DNA of 64,000 nucleotides, from the NCBI GenBank assembly GCA_963556255.1, contig OY744607.1:39301222-39365221 (forward strand). The letters run 5' to 3'. Of the stretch, positions 36,096 to 48,030 are shown piece after piece. The number at the start of each line of letters is the position of its first letter. Within the stretch, counting starts at the first letter, position 1. The notes under the pieces are model-generated. The model was not told the DNA's origin, did not search any database, and saw only the letters and a list, made by a program, of their open reading frames with translations. A program made the position numbers and the translations under genes. Source of the stretch: Allolobophora icterica (Eukaryota > Annelida > Clitellata > Crassiclitellata > Lumbricidae).

Positions 36096-36476
36096 AAATT
36101 TTAAATTTTTCCGCGCCATTGCGGTCAATAACGGTCGCACCTCTGGCCCATAGCCAATAATAGATAGCTCTTGTCTGGTCAACCGAGAGCCAGACGAACT
36201 GAGTCACAGGCAGTTAGACTTTCAGCCACACAGGTAACCGCGGCAGACTGACCCCCGCGATCAGTGCGCAGGCCAGGCCAGGCGCCAAAGATCTGGGCCA
36301 CAGTTACACTCCTCTTGGAAATATCTTACATCATGCACCCTCGCTCTCCGTCTTATGGTTGACATCTTAGTCATATCGGGATGTGGAGTTGTAGGTGAAG
36401 TCCGTATATGGACCTACTCTCATACTGGTGGCCTTGATATGACTCCTCACCCTCATTGCCCTCACAATCTCAGAAT
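36096..36476. other. No gene recognised
   Basis: Nothing conserved seen. Confidence 0.3.
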
Positions 36477-36497
36477 GTGTGTGTGTGTGTGTGTGTG

Positions 36498-36532
<35 letters not shown>

Positions 36533-36546
36533 TGTGTGTACACACA
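36477..36546. repeat. (TG)n microsatellite, imperfect
   Basis: About 30 TG units with GG and TA interruptions. Confidence 0.95.
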
Positions 36547-36590
36547 CGGTTTGGCTACGTTTGACCAGGTTAATACCAAGGTTAATCGTG

Positions 36591-36594
<4 letters not shown>

Positions 36595-36653
<59 letters not shown>
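36595..36653. repeat. (AT)n microsatellite
   Basis: About 29 AT units directly abutting the next element. Confidence 0.95.
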
Positions 36654-36656
<3 letters not shown>

Positions 36657-37283
36657 GGGCGTCTACACCATAGAAACCTTGGAGCAAATGCTCCATACAA
36701 GAAATGGGGGGGGGGAGATCTGTCAGTGTGTGTGCCACCATTTTAGGGGAGGAAGGAACGGGGAGGGGGAAGAAGAGGGGGAAAGGGACGTTGCTCCAAT
36801 GACTTAGGGGATAGTCTCTTTGTCTTTGTCTTTGTGCCGTCGGCTCTAGGAGCCCTAGCGATCGTCATGCCACACAGTCTCCGTTGCCGTCTTGCTACTT
36901 CTCCCAGTAGCCCTTGAGTCGCGCTTTGGCCTGGGAGTCCCACCTCAGCGCTCCGGCCTGGGAGTCCCTCCATCCGCGACCATCGGCGTGGTTTGGTGTG
37001 TGGCATGACGATTTTCTTGGCATGATTAACAGGGGTGGTTTGCCATTGCCTTCCCCTGGTTTTGCCTGCCGTGCCCGTTCGTTCCCCCTCCTAGGAAGAG
37101 TACTTCCTAGGAAGGGTACTAACGGTCCGCACCACGAGAAGGTGGGCACGGAGGACTTTGGTTCACCAGCCCAGGTCGGATCCGAGTCTACGCTCATCAG
37201 AGTCGTCGGTCAGGTCGCCTCCCTGCTTTACTCTGTACCAGAGTGACTGGTGAACCTTTGCGGACAGGGGATAGACGCCCCTG
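36654..37283. mobile_element. TIR element inserted in a TA microsatellite
   Basis: A 630-bp element starting CAGGGGCGTCTA and ending TAGACGCCCCTG. TA repeats on both sides hide the exact duplication. A GC-rich interior gives several spurious open frames. An imperfect repeat GGAAGAGTACTTCCTAGG lies near 37094. Confidence 0.8.
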
Positions 37284-37331
37284 TATATATATATATATAT
37301 ACATATGTATATATACATATATATATATATA
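37284..37331. repeat. (AT)n microsatellite
   Basis: Right-hand continuation of the TA tract split by the previous element. Confidence 0.9.
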
Positions 37332-37349
37332 CGCCTCTGAGGAATAGTG

Positions 37350-37565
37350 TGGATATGATTGTGATTTTTGGGTCGTGGTCTTGGTCTTGGTCTTGGTCTT
37401 GAGGTTCAAGGTCTTGGTCTTGGTCTTGGTCTTGAGGTTCAAGGTCTTGGTCTTGGTCTTGGTCTTGAGGTTCAAGGTCTTGGTCTTGGTCTTGGTCTTG
37501 AGGTTCAAGGTCTTGGTCTTGGTCTTGGTCTTGAGGTTTATGGTCTTGACAACAAGACTGGCAAA
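37350..37565. repeat. GACCAAGAC minisatellite element, copy 4
   Basis: Five near-identical 36-bp units (GAGGTTCAAG plus GTCTTGGTCTTGGTC…) between ends GATATGATTGTGATTTTTGG and GACAACAAGACTGG. Period divisible by three, hence the long LKTKTKTKT frames. Confidence 0.85.
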
Positions 37566-37839
37566 ATCTGTGTAACGACTTGTCACTAATTACTGCAATC
37601 TGAAATCAACACAATGACGGATCACAGGGAGGAATTCGGCCAGAATTGATATAAAAACAACATCGATTAGCCTACTATACCAAATGATTGTTAGTAAACA
37701 GTGGAAAATGTATGCTGCCACAATTCAGTATTCCATTCATCTTCATTTAGGAATCCTAACAGATTACAACGCAAGATCAACAAATGGCAGATGAAGAAGT
37801 TCAGGATATGTTTCATATATCTGAACTACAGAACACATC

Positions 37840-38722
37840 TAAACCAAAGAACTATCTTAAGTAAAGAACACATCTTTAATTTAAGAACTCTCCTAACTAA
37901 AGAACACATCTTAACTAAAGAATTATCTCAAGTAAGGAACATGTCCTAACTAAAGAACATGTTTTAGCTAAAGAACATGTCTTAACTAAGGAAAACATCT
38001 AAACTAACGAACACATCAAAACTGAACAATACGGCTTAACAAAATAATTACGGTATCCTAACTAAAAAACACCTTAACTAAGCAAAACAATATAAAGAAC
38101 ACATCTTAACTATAGATCTACCTTGACTTAAGAACACACCTAAACTATCTTAACTAAAGAACACATCTTAACTAAAAAAAACTATCTTAACTAAAGAACA
38201 CATTTTAACTAAAGAACTATCTTAGCTAAAAAAATTCTTAACCAAAGAACAATCTTAACACATCTAAACTTAAGAGCTGTCTTAACTAAAAACACGTCCT
38301 AACTAAAGAACTACCTTAAATGAAGAACATATCTTAACTAAAGAAGACATATAAACTGAAGAACTACTTAGCTAAAGAACAGGTCTTAACTAAAGAACAC
38401 ATCTCAGCTAAAGAACATAATTTGACTATGGCGTTATATTAACTAAAGAACGCATCTAAACTAAATATCTCTTAACTAAACAACACATCTTAACTAAACA
38501 GCACGTCAACTGAAGAACATATCTGAACACATCTAAACCAAAGAACTATCTTAACCAAAGAACACATCGTAACTAAAGAACTATCTTAAGTAAAGAACAC
38601 ATCTAAAGTTAAGAACTCTCCTAACTAAAGAACACATCTTAACTAAAGAACACATCTTAACTACAGAATTATCTCAACTAAAGAACATGTCCTAACTAAA
38701 GAATACGTTTTAGCTAAAGAAA
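37840..38722 (-). repeat. Inverted copy of the 18-bp minisatellite, block 1
   Basis: Degenerate AACTAAAGAACACATCTT units, the reverse complement of the 9335-11855 array. Confidence 0.95.
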
Positions 38723-39266
38723 TGTATATATATATATAAAGAAGAAACTCTGTCTGTCTGTCACAGCGAACTTTGACCGCGATGCATTTCTACAGCTTTC
38801 GACCTTTTCACTTCAAACCTGCACTACTGTCTCGGGGTCGGCATTACACACCCAGTGTGAGGTTTCGCGTCCCCCGTTTTCACCTCTTCCATGGTGTCCC
38901 GGCCCAAAAACTGTCCGAAACGCCCCCAAAATTCAACTCAACCTATTTTCATTCTCACTCGCCAGATGGCGCCGCGGTTTAAGCAGCGTTATTTTCTGAT
39001 TTCACAGTTCTGTTACTTATTCGCTAGAGGGATTGAAATTTATCTCTACATTTAGCTTTTCATATTTTCAAAAACAGCCCTAACCTTATTTTGCAGAATA
39101 TAACACGTTCAGAAAACAAAATTAAAACTTACATTAGTGTTATTACAACTTGGAAATTATCAGATATTGATAGAGCGATTTCTCTTTAAAGAACTTCGTA
39201 CCGCAAATCGTGTTCACACCACATATAAGTATTTCTGAATTGCAGATAATGCACTTCAGACCATCA
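38723..39266 (+). mobile_element. Helitron-like non-autonomous copy 1 (3'-truncated)
   Basis: Starts with TATATATATAAAGAAGAAAC then TCTGTCTGTCTG, and aligns with copy 2 through GCATTACACACCCAGTG, TTCGCGTCCCC and CAGATGGCGCCGC. It loses similarity before copy 2 begins, so copy 2 probably inserted into it. Confidence 0.7.
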
Positions 39267-39847
<581 letters not shown>

Positions 39848-40711
39848 TCTAAACTAAAAGACACATCAAAACTGAAGAATACAGCTTAACAAAAGATTAT
39901 CCTAACTAAAAAAACACCTTAACTAAGCAAAACAATATAACGAACACATCTTAATTATATATCTATCTTGACTTAAGAACACACCTAAAATAATCAACTA
40001 TCTTAGCTAAAGAACACATCTTAACAAAAAAAAACTATCATAACTAAAGAACACATTTTAACTAAAAAAAACTATCATAACTAAAGAACACATTTTAAAT
40101 AAAGAACTATCTTAACTAAAAAAATTCTTAACTAAAGAACTATCTTAACACATCGAAACTTAACAGCTATCTTAACTAAAAACATGTCCTAACTAAAGAA
40201 CTATCTTAACTAAAGAACTACCTTAAATGAAGAACATTAGCTAAAGAACAGGTCTTAACTAAAGAACACATCTCAGCTAAAGAACACAATTTAACTATGG
40301 CACTATATTAACTAAAGAACGCATCTAAACTAAATATCTCTCTTAACTAAACAACACATCTTAAATAAACAACACGTCTTAACTGAAGAACATATCTGAA
40401 TTAAAGAACACATCTAAACCAAAGAACTATCTTAACTAAACAACACATAGTAACTAAAGAACTATCTTAACTAAAGAGCACAACTAAAGTAAAAAGAACT
40501 GTCGTAACTAAAAAACATCTTAATTAAAGAACATATCAAACTAAAGAAATATCTTAAGTAAGGAACGCATCTTAACTAAGGAATATATCTTAACTACAGA
40601 GCACATCTTATCTGAAGAACTATCTTAAATAAAGATCTACCTTAACTTTAAAAAAAAACAACTTAGCTAAACAACATACCTTGACTAAAGATCTGTATAA
40701 TTTAACTAAAG
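39848..40711 (-). repeat. Inverted 18-bp minisatellite, block 2
   Basis: Continuation of AACTAAAGAACACATCTT-type units after the Helitrons. Confidence 0.95.
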
Positions 40712-41049
40712 CAGCGGTTCCCAAACTTCTCTGGGTCGTGACCCACTTGTGAATATCTTGGCAGCCACGGCACCCACTGTGTAAAATTAAGCATTGTGTA
40801 CTAAAATTTGCTTCGTAAATAGATACCGAAATATGCGGATTTACGTGCAGCACTCAGAAATTTAAAGCATTAAAAGGAAACTTAGGTAAGAACAGTTCAC
40901 AATTTATTGCAATCCAGTTAATTATAACCCAATGATAGTCAAATGTTGTCGCTGGAAAAAATAAATGTTTCTCGAAAAAATTTGGCGACCCACTTGCCAG
41001 AGCTTCGCGACCCACTTTTGGGTCGCGACCCACAGTTTGGGAAACGCTG
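40712..41049. mobile_element. hAT MITE inserted in the minisatellite
   Basis: A 338-bp element with CAGCGGTTCCCAAACT and AGTTTGGGAAACGCTG termini, GGGTCGTGACCCAC sub-termini, and perfect octamers AACTAAAG (40704-40711 and 41050-41057). The duplicated target is a minisatellite unit. Confidence 0.95.
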
Positions 41050-42360
41050 AACTAAAGAACACATCCAAACTAAGAACTATCCTAACTAAGGAACACATCT
41101 AAACAAAAGAACTATCTTAGCTAAAGAACACATCTTAACTAAACAACACAACTATAATCTGGAACTGTCATAACTAAAGAACACATCTAAACTGAAGATC
41201 TATCTTAACTAAACAACACGTCTTAATTAAGAAACACGTCTTAACTAAAGAACACATCTAAACTAAAGAACTATCTTAATTAAAGAACACAACTAAACTA
41301 AAGAACTATTGTAGCTAAAGAACATATTTTAATTAAAGAACACACCTGAACTAAAGAACACAACAAAAGTAGCTAAATCTCTTAACTAAAGAAAATCGTC
41401 TAAACTAAAGAACTATCTTAACTAGAGAACACATCTTAACTAAAGAACACATTTTAGCTAAATCTTAGATAAAGAACACATCATAGCTAAAGAACACATC
41501 TTAACTAAACAAAACATCTTAACTAAAGAACTATCTTAACTAAAGAATACATCCAAACTAAAGAACTATCTTAACTAATGAGCACATCTCAACTAAAGAA
41601 CATGTTTTAACTAAAGAATACATCTGAATTAAAGAGCTATCTTAACTAAAGAACACATCTTAACTAAGGAACATAGCTTAACCGAGGAACACAACTTTAA
41701 CTAAAGAACACATCTAAGCTAAAGAACTATGTTAAATAAAGAAAACATCTTGCCTAAAGAACACATCCTATCTAACGAACACATCTAAATGAAAGAACAC
41801 ATCTTAGCTAAAGAACTATCTTAACTAACGAGCACATCTAAAGTACATAACTATCTTAACTAAGGAATACATCTTAACGAAAGAACCTATCTTAACTGAA
41901 GAACGATCTTGACTACTGATCTATCTTAAGCAAAGAATACACCTTAACTAGACAGCACAACTTAACTAAAGAACTGTCCTAACTAAAGAACACATATAAA
42001 CTAAAGAACTATCTTAACTGAGGAACACTTCTTAACTAACGGACAATATCTTAACTAAAGAATACATCTAAAGGACTATCTGAACTAAAGAACATATCTT
42101 AACTAGAGAACATATTTAAACAAAAATCACATCTAAACTAAAGAACTATCTTAACTAAAGAACCCATGTGAACTAAACAACACATCTTAGCTAAAGAACT
42201 GTCGTGACTAATGAACACATCTCTAAAGTAAAGAACTATCTTAACTAAGGAACACATCTTAACGAAAGAACATATCTTAACTAAAGAACACATTTCAACT
42301 GAAGAACTAGCTTAACTAAAGAACTATCTTAACCAGAGAACACGTCTAAGCTAAAGAACA
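41050..42360 (-). repeat. Inverted 18-bp minisatellite, block 3
   Basis: Same units as blocks 1 and 2, ending near 42360. Confidence 0.95.
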
Positions 42361-42729
42361 ATCGAACCACATTCAACTGCACAGTAAATGACCTTAACTG
42401 ATTACCATAAATGCGACTCATGCCTAGATTCAAGCTCCTTTTTCATTCGATATAAATGATCTAATGAACTAAAAGAGGTTTACCACAAAAGCCATTCAAC
42501 TCGGATACAGAACCCTGTTTGACTATAATGTAAATTATCTCAGAAGGATTACCATAACTGCGACCCAGAAACCGAACCCCAATTATTTGCAAAAGACATG
42601 ACGTCAAGAGAGTTACCTTAACTAAACACATTTAACTGCGAAGTTAATCGACCTGAAGAAGGTTGCCACAATTGCAAATCATCTAGGAAACCAAACCATA
42701 CTTCAACGCAGATGTGACGGCCAAACCAT
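42361..42729. other. Boundary between minisatellite and 54-bp array
   Basis: No gene seen. TTACCATAA and TTACCTTAAC words suggest decayed repeat. Confidence 0.35.
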
Positions 42730-45470
42730 CAAAAACGAAATTTCATCTTTGCTCTGCACCACAGGTGTGCCGCCACTTTCGCCAGAAACCGAAACTTCAT
42801 CCTTGCCCTGCACCACAGAACTGCCGCCTATCTCACCAGAAAACGAAACTTCATCTTTGCCTTGCACCACAGGAGTGCAGCTCATCTCATAAGAAAGCGA
42901 TACTTCATCCTTGCCCTGCACCACAGGAGTGCAGCTCATCTCATAAGAAAGCGATACTTCATCCTTGCCCTGCACCACAGGAGTGCAGCTCATCTCATAA
43001 GAAAACGAAACTTCATCTCTGCCCTGCACCACAGGAGTGCAGCTCATCTCATAAGAAAGTGAAACTTCATCCTTGCCCTGCACCGCAGCACTGCCGCCCA
43101 TCTCACCAGAAAACGAAACTTCATCTTTGCTCTGCACCACAGGAGTGTAGCTCATCTCATAAGAAAACGAAACTTCATCTTTGCCCTGCACCACAGGAGT
43201 GCAGCTCATCTCATAAGAAAACGAAACTTCATCTTTGCCCTGCACCACAGGAGTGCAGCTCATCTCATAAGAAAGTGAAACTTCATCCTTGCCCTGCACC
43301 ACAGAACTGCCGCCCATCTCACCAGAAAACGAAACTTCATCTTTGCTCTGCACCACAGGAGTGTAGCTCATCTCATAAGAAAACGAAACTTCATCTTTGC
43401 CCTGCACCACAGGAGTGCAGCTCATCTCATAAGAAAACGAAACTTCATCTTTGCCCTGCACCACAGGAGTGCAGCTCATCTCATAAGAAAACGAAATTTC
43501 ATCCTTGCCCTGCACCGCAGCACTGCCGCCCATCTCACCAGAAAACGAAACTTCATCTTTGCTCTGCACCACAGGAGTGTAGCTCATCTCATAAGAAAAC
43601 GAAACTTCATCTTTGCCCTGCACCACAGGAGTGCAGCTCATCTCATAAGAAAACGAAACTTCATCTTTGCCCTGCACCACAGGAGTGCAGCTCATCTCAT
43701 AAGAAAGTGAAACTTCATCCTTGCCCTGCACCGCAGCACTGCCGCCCATCTCACCAGAAAACGAAACTTCATCTTTGCTCTGCACCACAGGAGTGTAGCT
43801 CATCTCATAAGAAAACGAAACTTCATCTTTGCCCTGCACCACAGGAGTGCAGCTCATCTCATAAGAAAACGAAACTTCATCTTTGCCCTGCACCACAGGA
43901 GTGCAGCTCATCTCATAAGAAAGTGAAACTTCATCCTTGCCCTGCACCGCAGCACTGCCGCCCATCTCACCAGAAAACGAAACTTCATCTTTGCTCTGCA
44001 CCACAGGAGTGTAGCTCATCTCATATAAGAAAACGAAACTTCATCTTTGCCCTGCACCACAGGAGTGCAGCTCATCTCATAAGAAAACGAAACTTCATCC
44101 TTGCCCTGCACCACAGCACTGCCGCCCATCTCACCAGAAAACGAAACTTCATCTTTGCTCTGCACCACAGGGGTGCAGCTCATCTCATAAGAAAACGAAA
44201 CTTCATCCTTGCCCTGCACCGCAGCACTGCCGCCCATCTAACCAGAAAACGAAACTTCATCTTTGCTCTGCACCACAGGAGTGCAGCTCATTTCATAAGA
44301 AAACGAAACTTCATCCTTGCCCTGCACCACAGGAGTGCAGCTCATCTCATAAGAAAACGAAACTTCATCCTTGCCCTGCACCGCAGCACTGCTGCCTATC
44401 TCACCAGAAAACGAAACTTCATCTTTGCTCTGCACCACAGGAGTGTAGCTCATCTCATAAGAAAACGAAACTTCATCCTTGCCCTGCACCACAGGAGTGC
44501 AGCTCATCTCATAAGAAAACGAAACTTCATCCTTGCCCTGCACCACAGCACTGCCGCCCATCTAACCAGAAAACGAAACTTCATCTTTGCTCTGCACCAC
44601 AGGAGTGCAGCTCATCTCATAAGAAAACGAAACTTCATCCTTGCCCTGCACCACAGCACTGCCGCCCATCTAACCAGAAATCGAAACTTCATCTTTGCCC
44701 TACACCACAGGAGTGTAGCTCATCTCATAAGAAAACGAAACTTCATCCTTGCCCTGCACCACAGGAGTGCAGCTCGTCTCATAAGAAAACGAAACTTCAT
44801 TCTTGCCTTGCACTACAGCACTGTCGCACAAATTCCACCAGAAGACAAAACTCCATCTTTTATCTGCACCAAAGGAATGTCGCCTCTGTCACCAGAAAGC
44901 CAAACTTCATCTTTGCCCCGCACAACAGCATTACAGTCCAATCCATCAGAAAACGAAACTTCATCCTTGCCCTGCACCACAGGACTGCAGCCCCATCGAC
45001 CACAAAACGAAATATCAACGAAACGGCCACTGTCACTTGGCCCTTCTTCACTCTTCCCTTTCGCCAGAAAACGAAACTCCATCCAAGCCTTGCACCACAA
45101 GAGTGCTGCCCCTTCCACCAGAAAACGAAACTCCATCCAAGCCTTGCACCACAAAAGTGCTGGCCCTTCCACCAGAAAACGAAACTCCATCCAAGCCCTG
45201 CACCACAAGAGTGCTGCCCCTTCCACCAGAAAACGAAACTCAATTCAAGCCCTGCACCACAAAAGTGTTGTTCCTTCCACGAGAAAGTGAAACTCCATTC
45301 AAGCCCTGCACCACAAAGTGTGCCCCTTCCACAGGGAAACGAAACTCCATTCAAGCCCTGCAGTGGTTTTCTGGTGGAAGGGGCAGCACTCTTGTGGTGC
45401 AAGAGTGCTGCCCCTTCCACCAGAAAACGAATTTTCATCCTTGCCCTGCATCACAGGATTGCCTCCCCTT
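42730..45470. repeat. 54-bp tandem array with a 216-bp higher-order unit
   Basis: About 50 units of 54 bp, each containing GAAACTTCATC…GCCCTGCACCACAG. Between about 43094 and 43958 the CCGCCCATCTCACC variant recurs exactly every 216 bp (43094, 43310, 43526, 43742, 43958), so four units form a higher-order repeat. The period is a multiple of three, so frames stay open. Minus-strand units translate as SYEMSCTPVVQGKDEVSF. Three units carry a C-to-A change giving TAG on the minus strand (near 44237, 44562, 44673). Units become divergent beyond 44810. Confidence 0.95.
45367..45427. repeat. Inverted unit inside the 54-bp array
   Basis: 27-nt arms 45367-45393 and 45401-45427 (TTTTCTGGTGGAAGGGGC…) are perfect reverse complements around a 7-nt loop. 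Confidence 0.9.
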
Positions 45471-45482
45471 TCACCAGAATAC

Positions 45483-45642
45483 CTCCATCAACCTCGACAA
45501 CATCAGAATAGGATGCAACAGAACTACGGGTTGTCATAGCAACCACTTCTGCAGGAAGTTCAAACTCTCCCACCTCCACAGGGAGAGAGGTGTCTGGATG
45601 CTGAGCATACCTCGCCTCTTCTTCATACCTGCGGTTGATCTC
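45483..45642 (-). CDS. Unidentified gene, exon with charged coiled-coil segment
   Basis: Acceptor TTTCTCTAACAG then 53 codons and one base to donor GGAG|GTATTC. The translation starts EINRRYEEEARYAQHPDTS, continues LPVEVGEFELPAEVV and ends SYSDVVEVDG. It joins in phase to the preceding exon (see 45744). Composition and conservation-like character (charged heptads, no stops, proper splice sites) differ from the surrounding array. I do not recognise the family. Confidence 0.5.
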
Positions 45643-45743
45643 CTGTTAGAGAAATGCTATGATCCCTTCGTCACCTGAACGGAACACTGAAGGCGAGTAT
45701 ATCTTCGGTTACAATTGACTCAGAACGGGCAAAGGTCACAAAC

Positions 45744-45838
45744 TTCTTTGCAACGCAGGTCTTCCAGTCTCTGCCTCAGCTCAGGCTCGTCAGCATAATT
45801 ATCACAAGGACAACCCGATGGCAGTTCTTCATCCTTGT
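45744..45838 (-). CDS. Unidentified gene, upstream exon (start uncertain)
   Basis: The minus strand reads KDEELPSGCPCDNYADEPE then LRQRLEDLRCKE, ending at a weak donor GAA|GTTTGT. Joined to the 45642-45483 exon it gives LRQRLEDLRCKEEINRRYEE, a continuous heptad-like coil, which is the main support. The 5' side runs into a divergent unit of the 54-bp array (…GERGGS), one base out of frame. Confidence 0.45.
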
Positions 45839-46135
45839 CCGGCCAAGACTGCCGCCCCTTTCGCCAGAAAACGAAACTTCATATTTACCCTGCACCGCAG
45901 GGATTCTGCAAACCATCAGAAAACGAAACTTCATCTTTGCTCTGCACTGCAGGACTGCCGCCCAATCTACTGGAAAACGAAACTTCATCGTTTCTCTGCA
46001 CCACTGTACTGTCGCTCCTTTCACCAGAAAACAAAACTTCATTCTTACACCACCTTTAACCAGAAAACGAAACTCCGTCCAAGTCCTGCACCACAGGAGT
46101 GCTTCCCATTCCACCGGGAACGAAGCTCCATCCTA

Positions 46136-46257
46136 GCCCTGCACCACAGGTGTGCTGCCCCTTTCAACAACCTCCATCAAGCCATTCTGAGTGTCGTCAT
46201 ATTCAATTTCGGGCATAGCAACGAAACCCTGTGAGTTAAACTCTTTGAAAATCGGGG
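46136..46257 (-). CDS. Unidentified gene, exon grading into the array repeat
   Basis: After a possible acceptor ATGATTCAG the minus strand reads PIFKEFNSQGFVAMPEIEY, DDTQNGLMEVVERGSTPVVQG and then TAG. The last residues (ERGSTPVVQG) are exactly the 18-residue array motif, so the tandem unit seems to derive from, or to have invaded, this reading frame. Confidence 0.4.
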
Positions 46258-46310
46258 CTGAATCATTTAAAACACCATCCAGCATGGAAGAACATAAAAA
46301 ACATTTAATC

Positions 46311-46346
46311 ATTATCATCATCATCATCGTCATCATCATCATCATC

Positions 46347-46437
<91 letters not shown>

Positions 46438-46443
46438 CCATCA
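46311..46443. repeat. (ATC)n trinucleotide array with ACC block
   Basis: About 40 triplets, mainly ATC with a (ACC)6 stretch. Probably intronic to the minus-strand gene. Confidence 0.95.
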
Positions 46444-46612
46444 TTGTAAAGTGTGTTCGTTCATCTATTTGACCAATTGCGACACGAGTTCGAAGATAAA
46501 CATTTGCATGAGCAGAGCGAACTTCTGCCTTTGATGTCACAATAAACCAATCGTCATCAAACGCACAGTCATCATCATCATCAGTCACAACCTGTTCATC
46601 GGAAGTATTGGT
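46439..46612 (-). CDS. Unidentified gene, acidic exon
   Basis: Acceptor CTTCTCCCTCAG, then TNTSDEQVVTDDDDDCAF, DDDWFIVTSKAEVRSAHANV and YLRTRVAIGQIDERTHFT, running into an ATG-repeat (MMM…). A GTGATG donor is possible at 46438, but its phase does not fit the 46257 acceptor, so the model is incomplete. The family was not recognised. Confidence 0.4.
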
Positions 46613-46622
46613 CTGAGGGAGA

Positions 46623-48030
46623 AGTAAGTAAGTAAGTAAGTATGGACTTTAATGCTCGCCTGCAAACGCACTGCGACTAACAAACGGGTTAATACAAGTG
46701 CAAGAAACTGAACATATCAAGAACAGGCACAAGCAGCCTAAATAAAAAGAAAAGAAAAAATTAATTTAAATCCAATTAATGTTCAAATTCCTAAGTAGAG
46801 CATTCTAATGATAAAATGTTTTCTAGACAGTGTATCAGCTCTGGGGACCTCACGGTTATGCGGACGGGCGCGGACCGGCGGAGCGAATAGGTGCTGGTCT
46901 TGACAGAGGGAGGAGGCTATGGAGAGTATGACTAGGATTGTTAAGGACAGCCAAAAAGAGAGTGGAGTCAGCTCGGTTACAGAGTATAGAGCTGTACCGA
47001 TGCATCGGGACATTCGCAATCGGGCCAATTATTAGAGGAATCGGCATAATCGGTTTCGGCAATAAAGTATCGGCGCCGATGCAAATTATTTTACAATTTA
47101 CATTTTTGCACAATAATCGTTAAAAAAAATAAAAATGAGCACAAATATCTTATGTTTTGTTTCTTATTATTGATTTATATCTAGCATTGCACTACTTAGT
47201 AACATCGTAGAAACCAAGGACGTATTATACAGTTTACACAGGGGTGCACAAACTACGACCCGCGGGCCAGATTCGGACCGCTAACACTTTCTATCCGGCC
47301 CACACAATTCTTCGTAACATTCTAAAAATTACAAAATTCAAATCACGAGAAGTTTTGCTCATTTTTATCAAAGCAAGCGCAAGCAGCAAAACACACGCTT
47401 GCATAATGCATTGTAATAGTAGTTATAGCACTAACAGGTTTATGTTGGGGAACCGAACATTTTCACTAAACAAATAAAAAATAATCGGCTTCGTACGCGG
47501 TATCGGCTATTGCAATAATCGGCTATACGCGGTATCGGAATAATCGGCAAAAAGCCATATCGGTACAGCTCTATCACAGAGGGAATCAAAGGGAGCGGCG
47601 CCAGCTAGCAGGTAATTGAGCCGTATCAGTTTCTTAACAAAGGCACAAAGGCGAGTGCGCTGGCCAGCATTTGCGAAATCCCACCAGACCGGGGAGGCAT
47701 AGAGAAGGCGAGCAAGCGTCTTTGCGCGGACGTCATGTAGTCGCTGCCCAGAAATACCATGCGCAGTGAGGCATCGTATAGCATAAAGAGACTGGTTAGC
47801 TTTAATACATATAGGCTACTATCTATGTGGCGATTGAAGCTTAAACGATCGGTTAAGATAACTCCCAAGAAGGCGGCTTCCTGGACCCTGGAGAGGGAGA
47901 GGACAGTTGAATACACTGCCAGCCGCAGCATCGCCCTCAGCGCCATGCACACTGTCGTCTACCTGAACTTCATATTGACACAATCGGTTACGGTCTCTAT
48001 GTATCGGGGCAGAGTCAAAAGCGACAACAG
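46623..48030 (-). mobile_element. LINE with TTAC-repeat 3' tail (minus strand)
   Basis: The 3' tail is at 46623-46641 (plus-strand AAGTAAGTAAGTAAGTAAGT then CTTTAATG). Reverse-transcriptase remnants occur on the minus strand at 47626-47952 (FLGVILTDRLSFNRHIDSSL and following). The copy is 5'-truncated, stop-riddled and split by a hAT element. Confidence 0.65.
46985..47573. mobile_element. hAT element nested in the LINE
   Basis: Begins TATAGAGCTGTACCGAT and ends ATATCGGTACAGCTCTA. Flanking octamers TTACAGAG/TCACAGAG (7/8). The interior is rich in ATCGG words. A second hAT-like end (CAGGGGTGCACAAACTACGACCCGCGGGCC-like, about 47239) indicates a further nested element. Confidence 0.85.

Noticed and set aside
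42714..45290. 858-codon plus-strand open frame as a real repeat protein
   Set aside because: It spans a two-base register shift of the 54-bp array, so two unrelated peptides are joined. There is no unique start or end sequence, and the minus-strand register is the one that continues into exon-like sequence.
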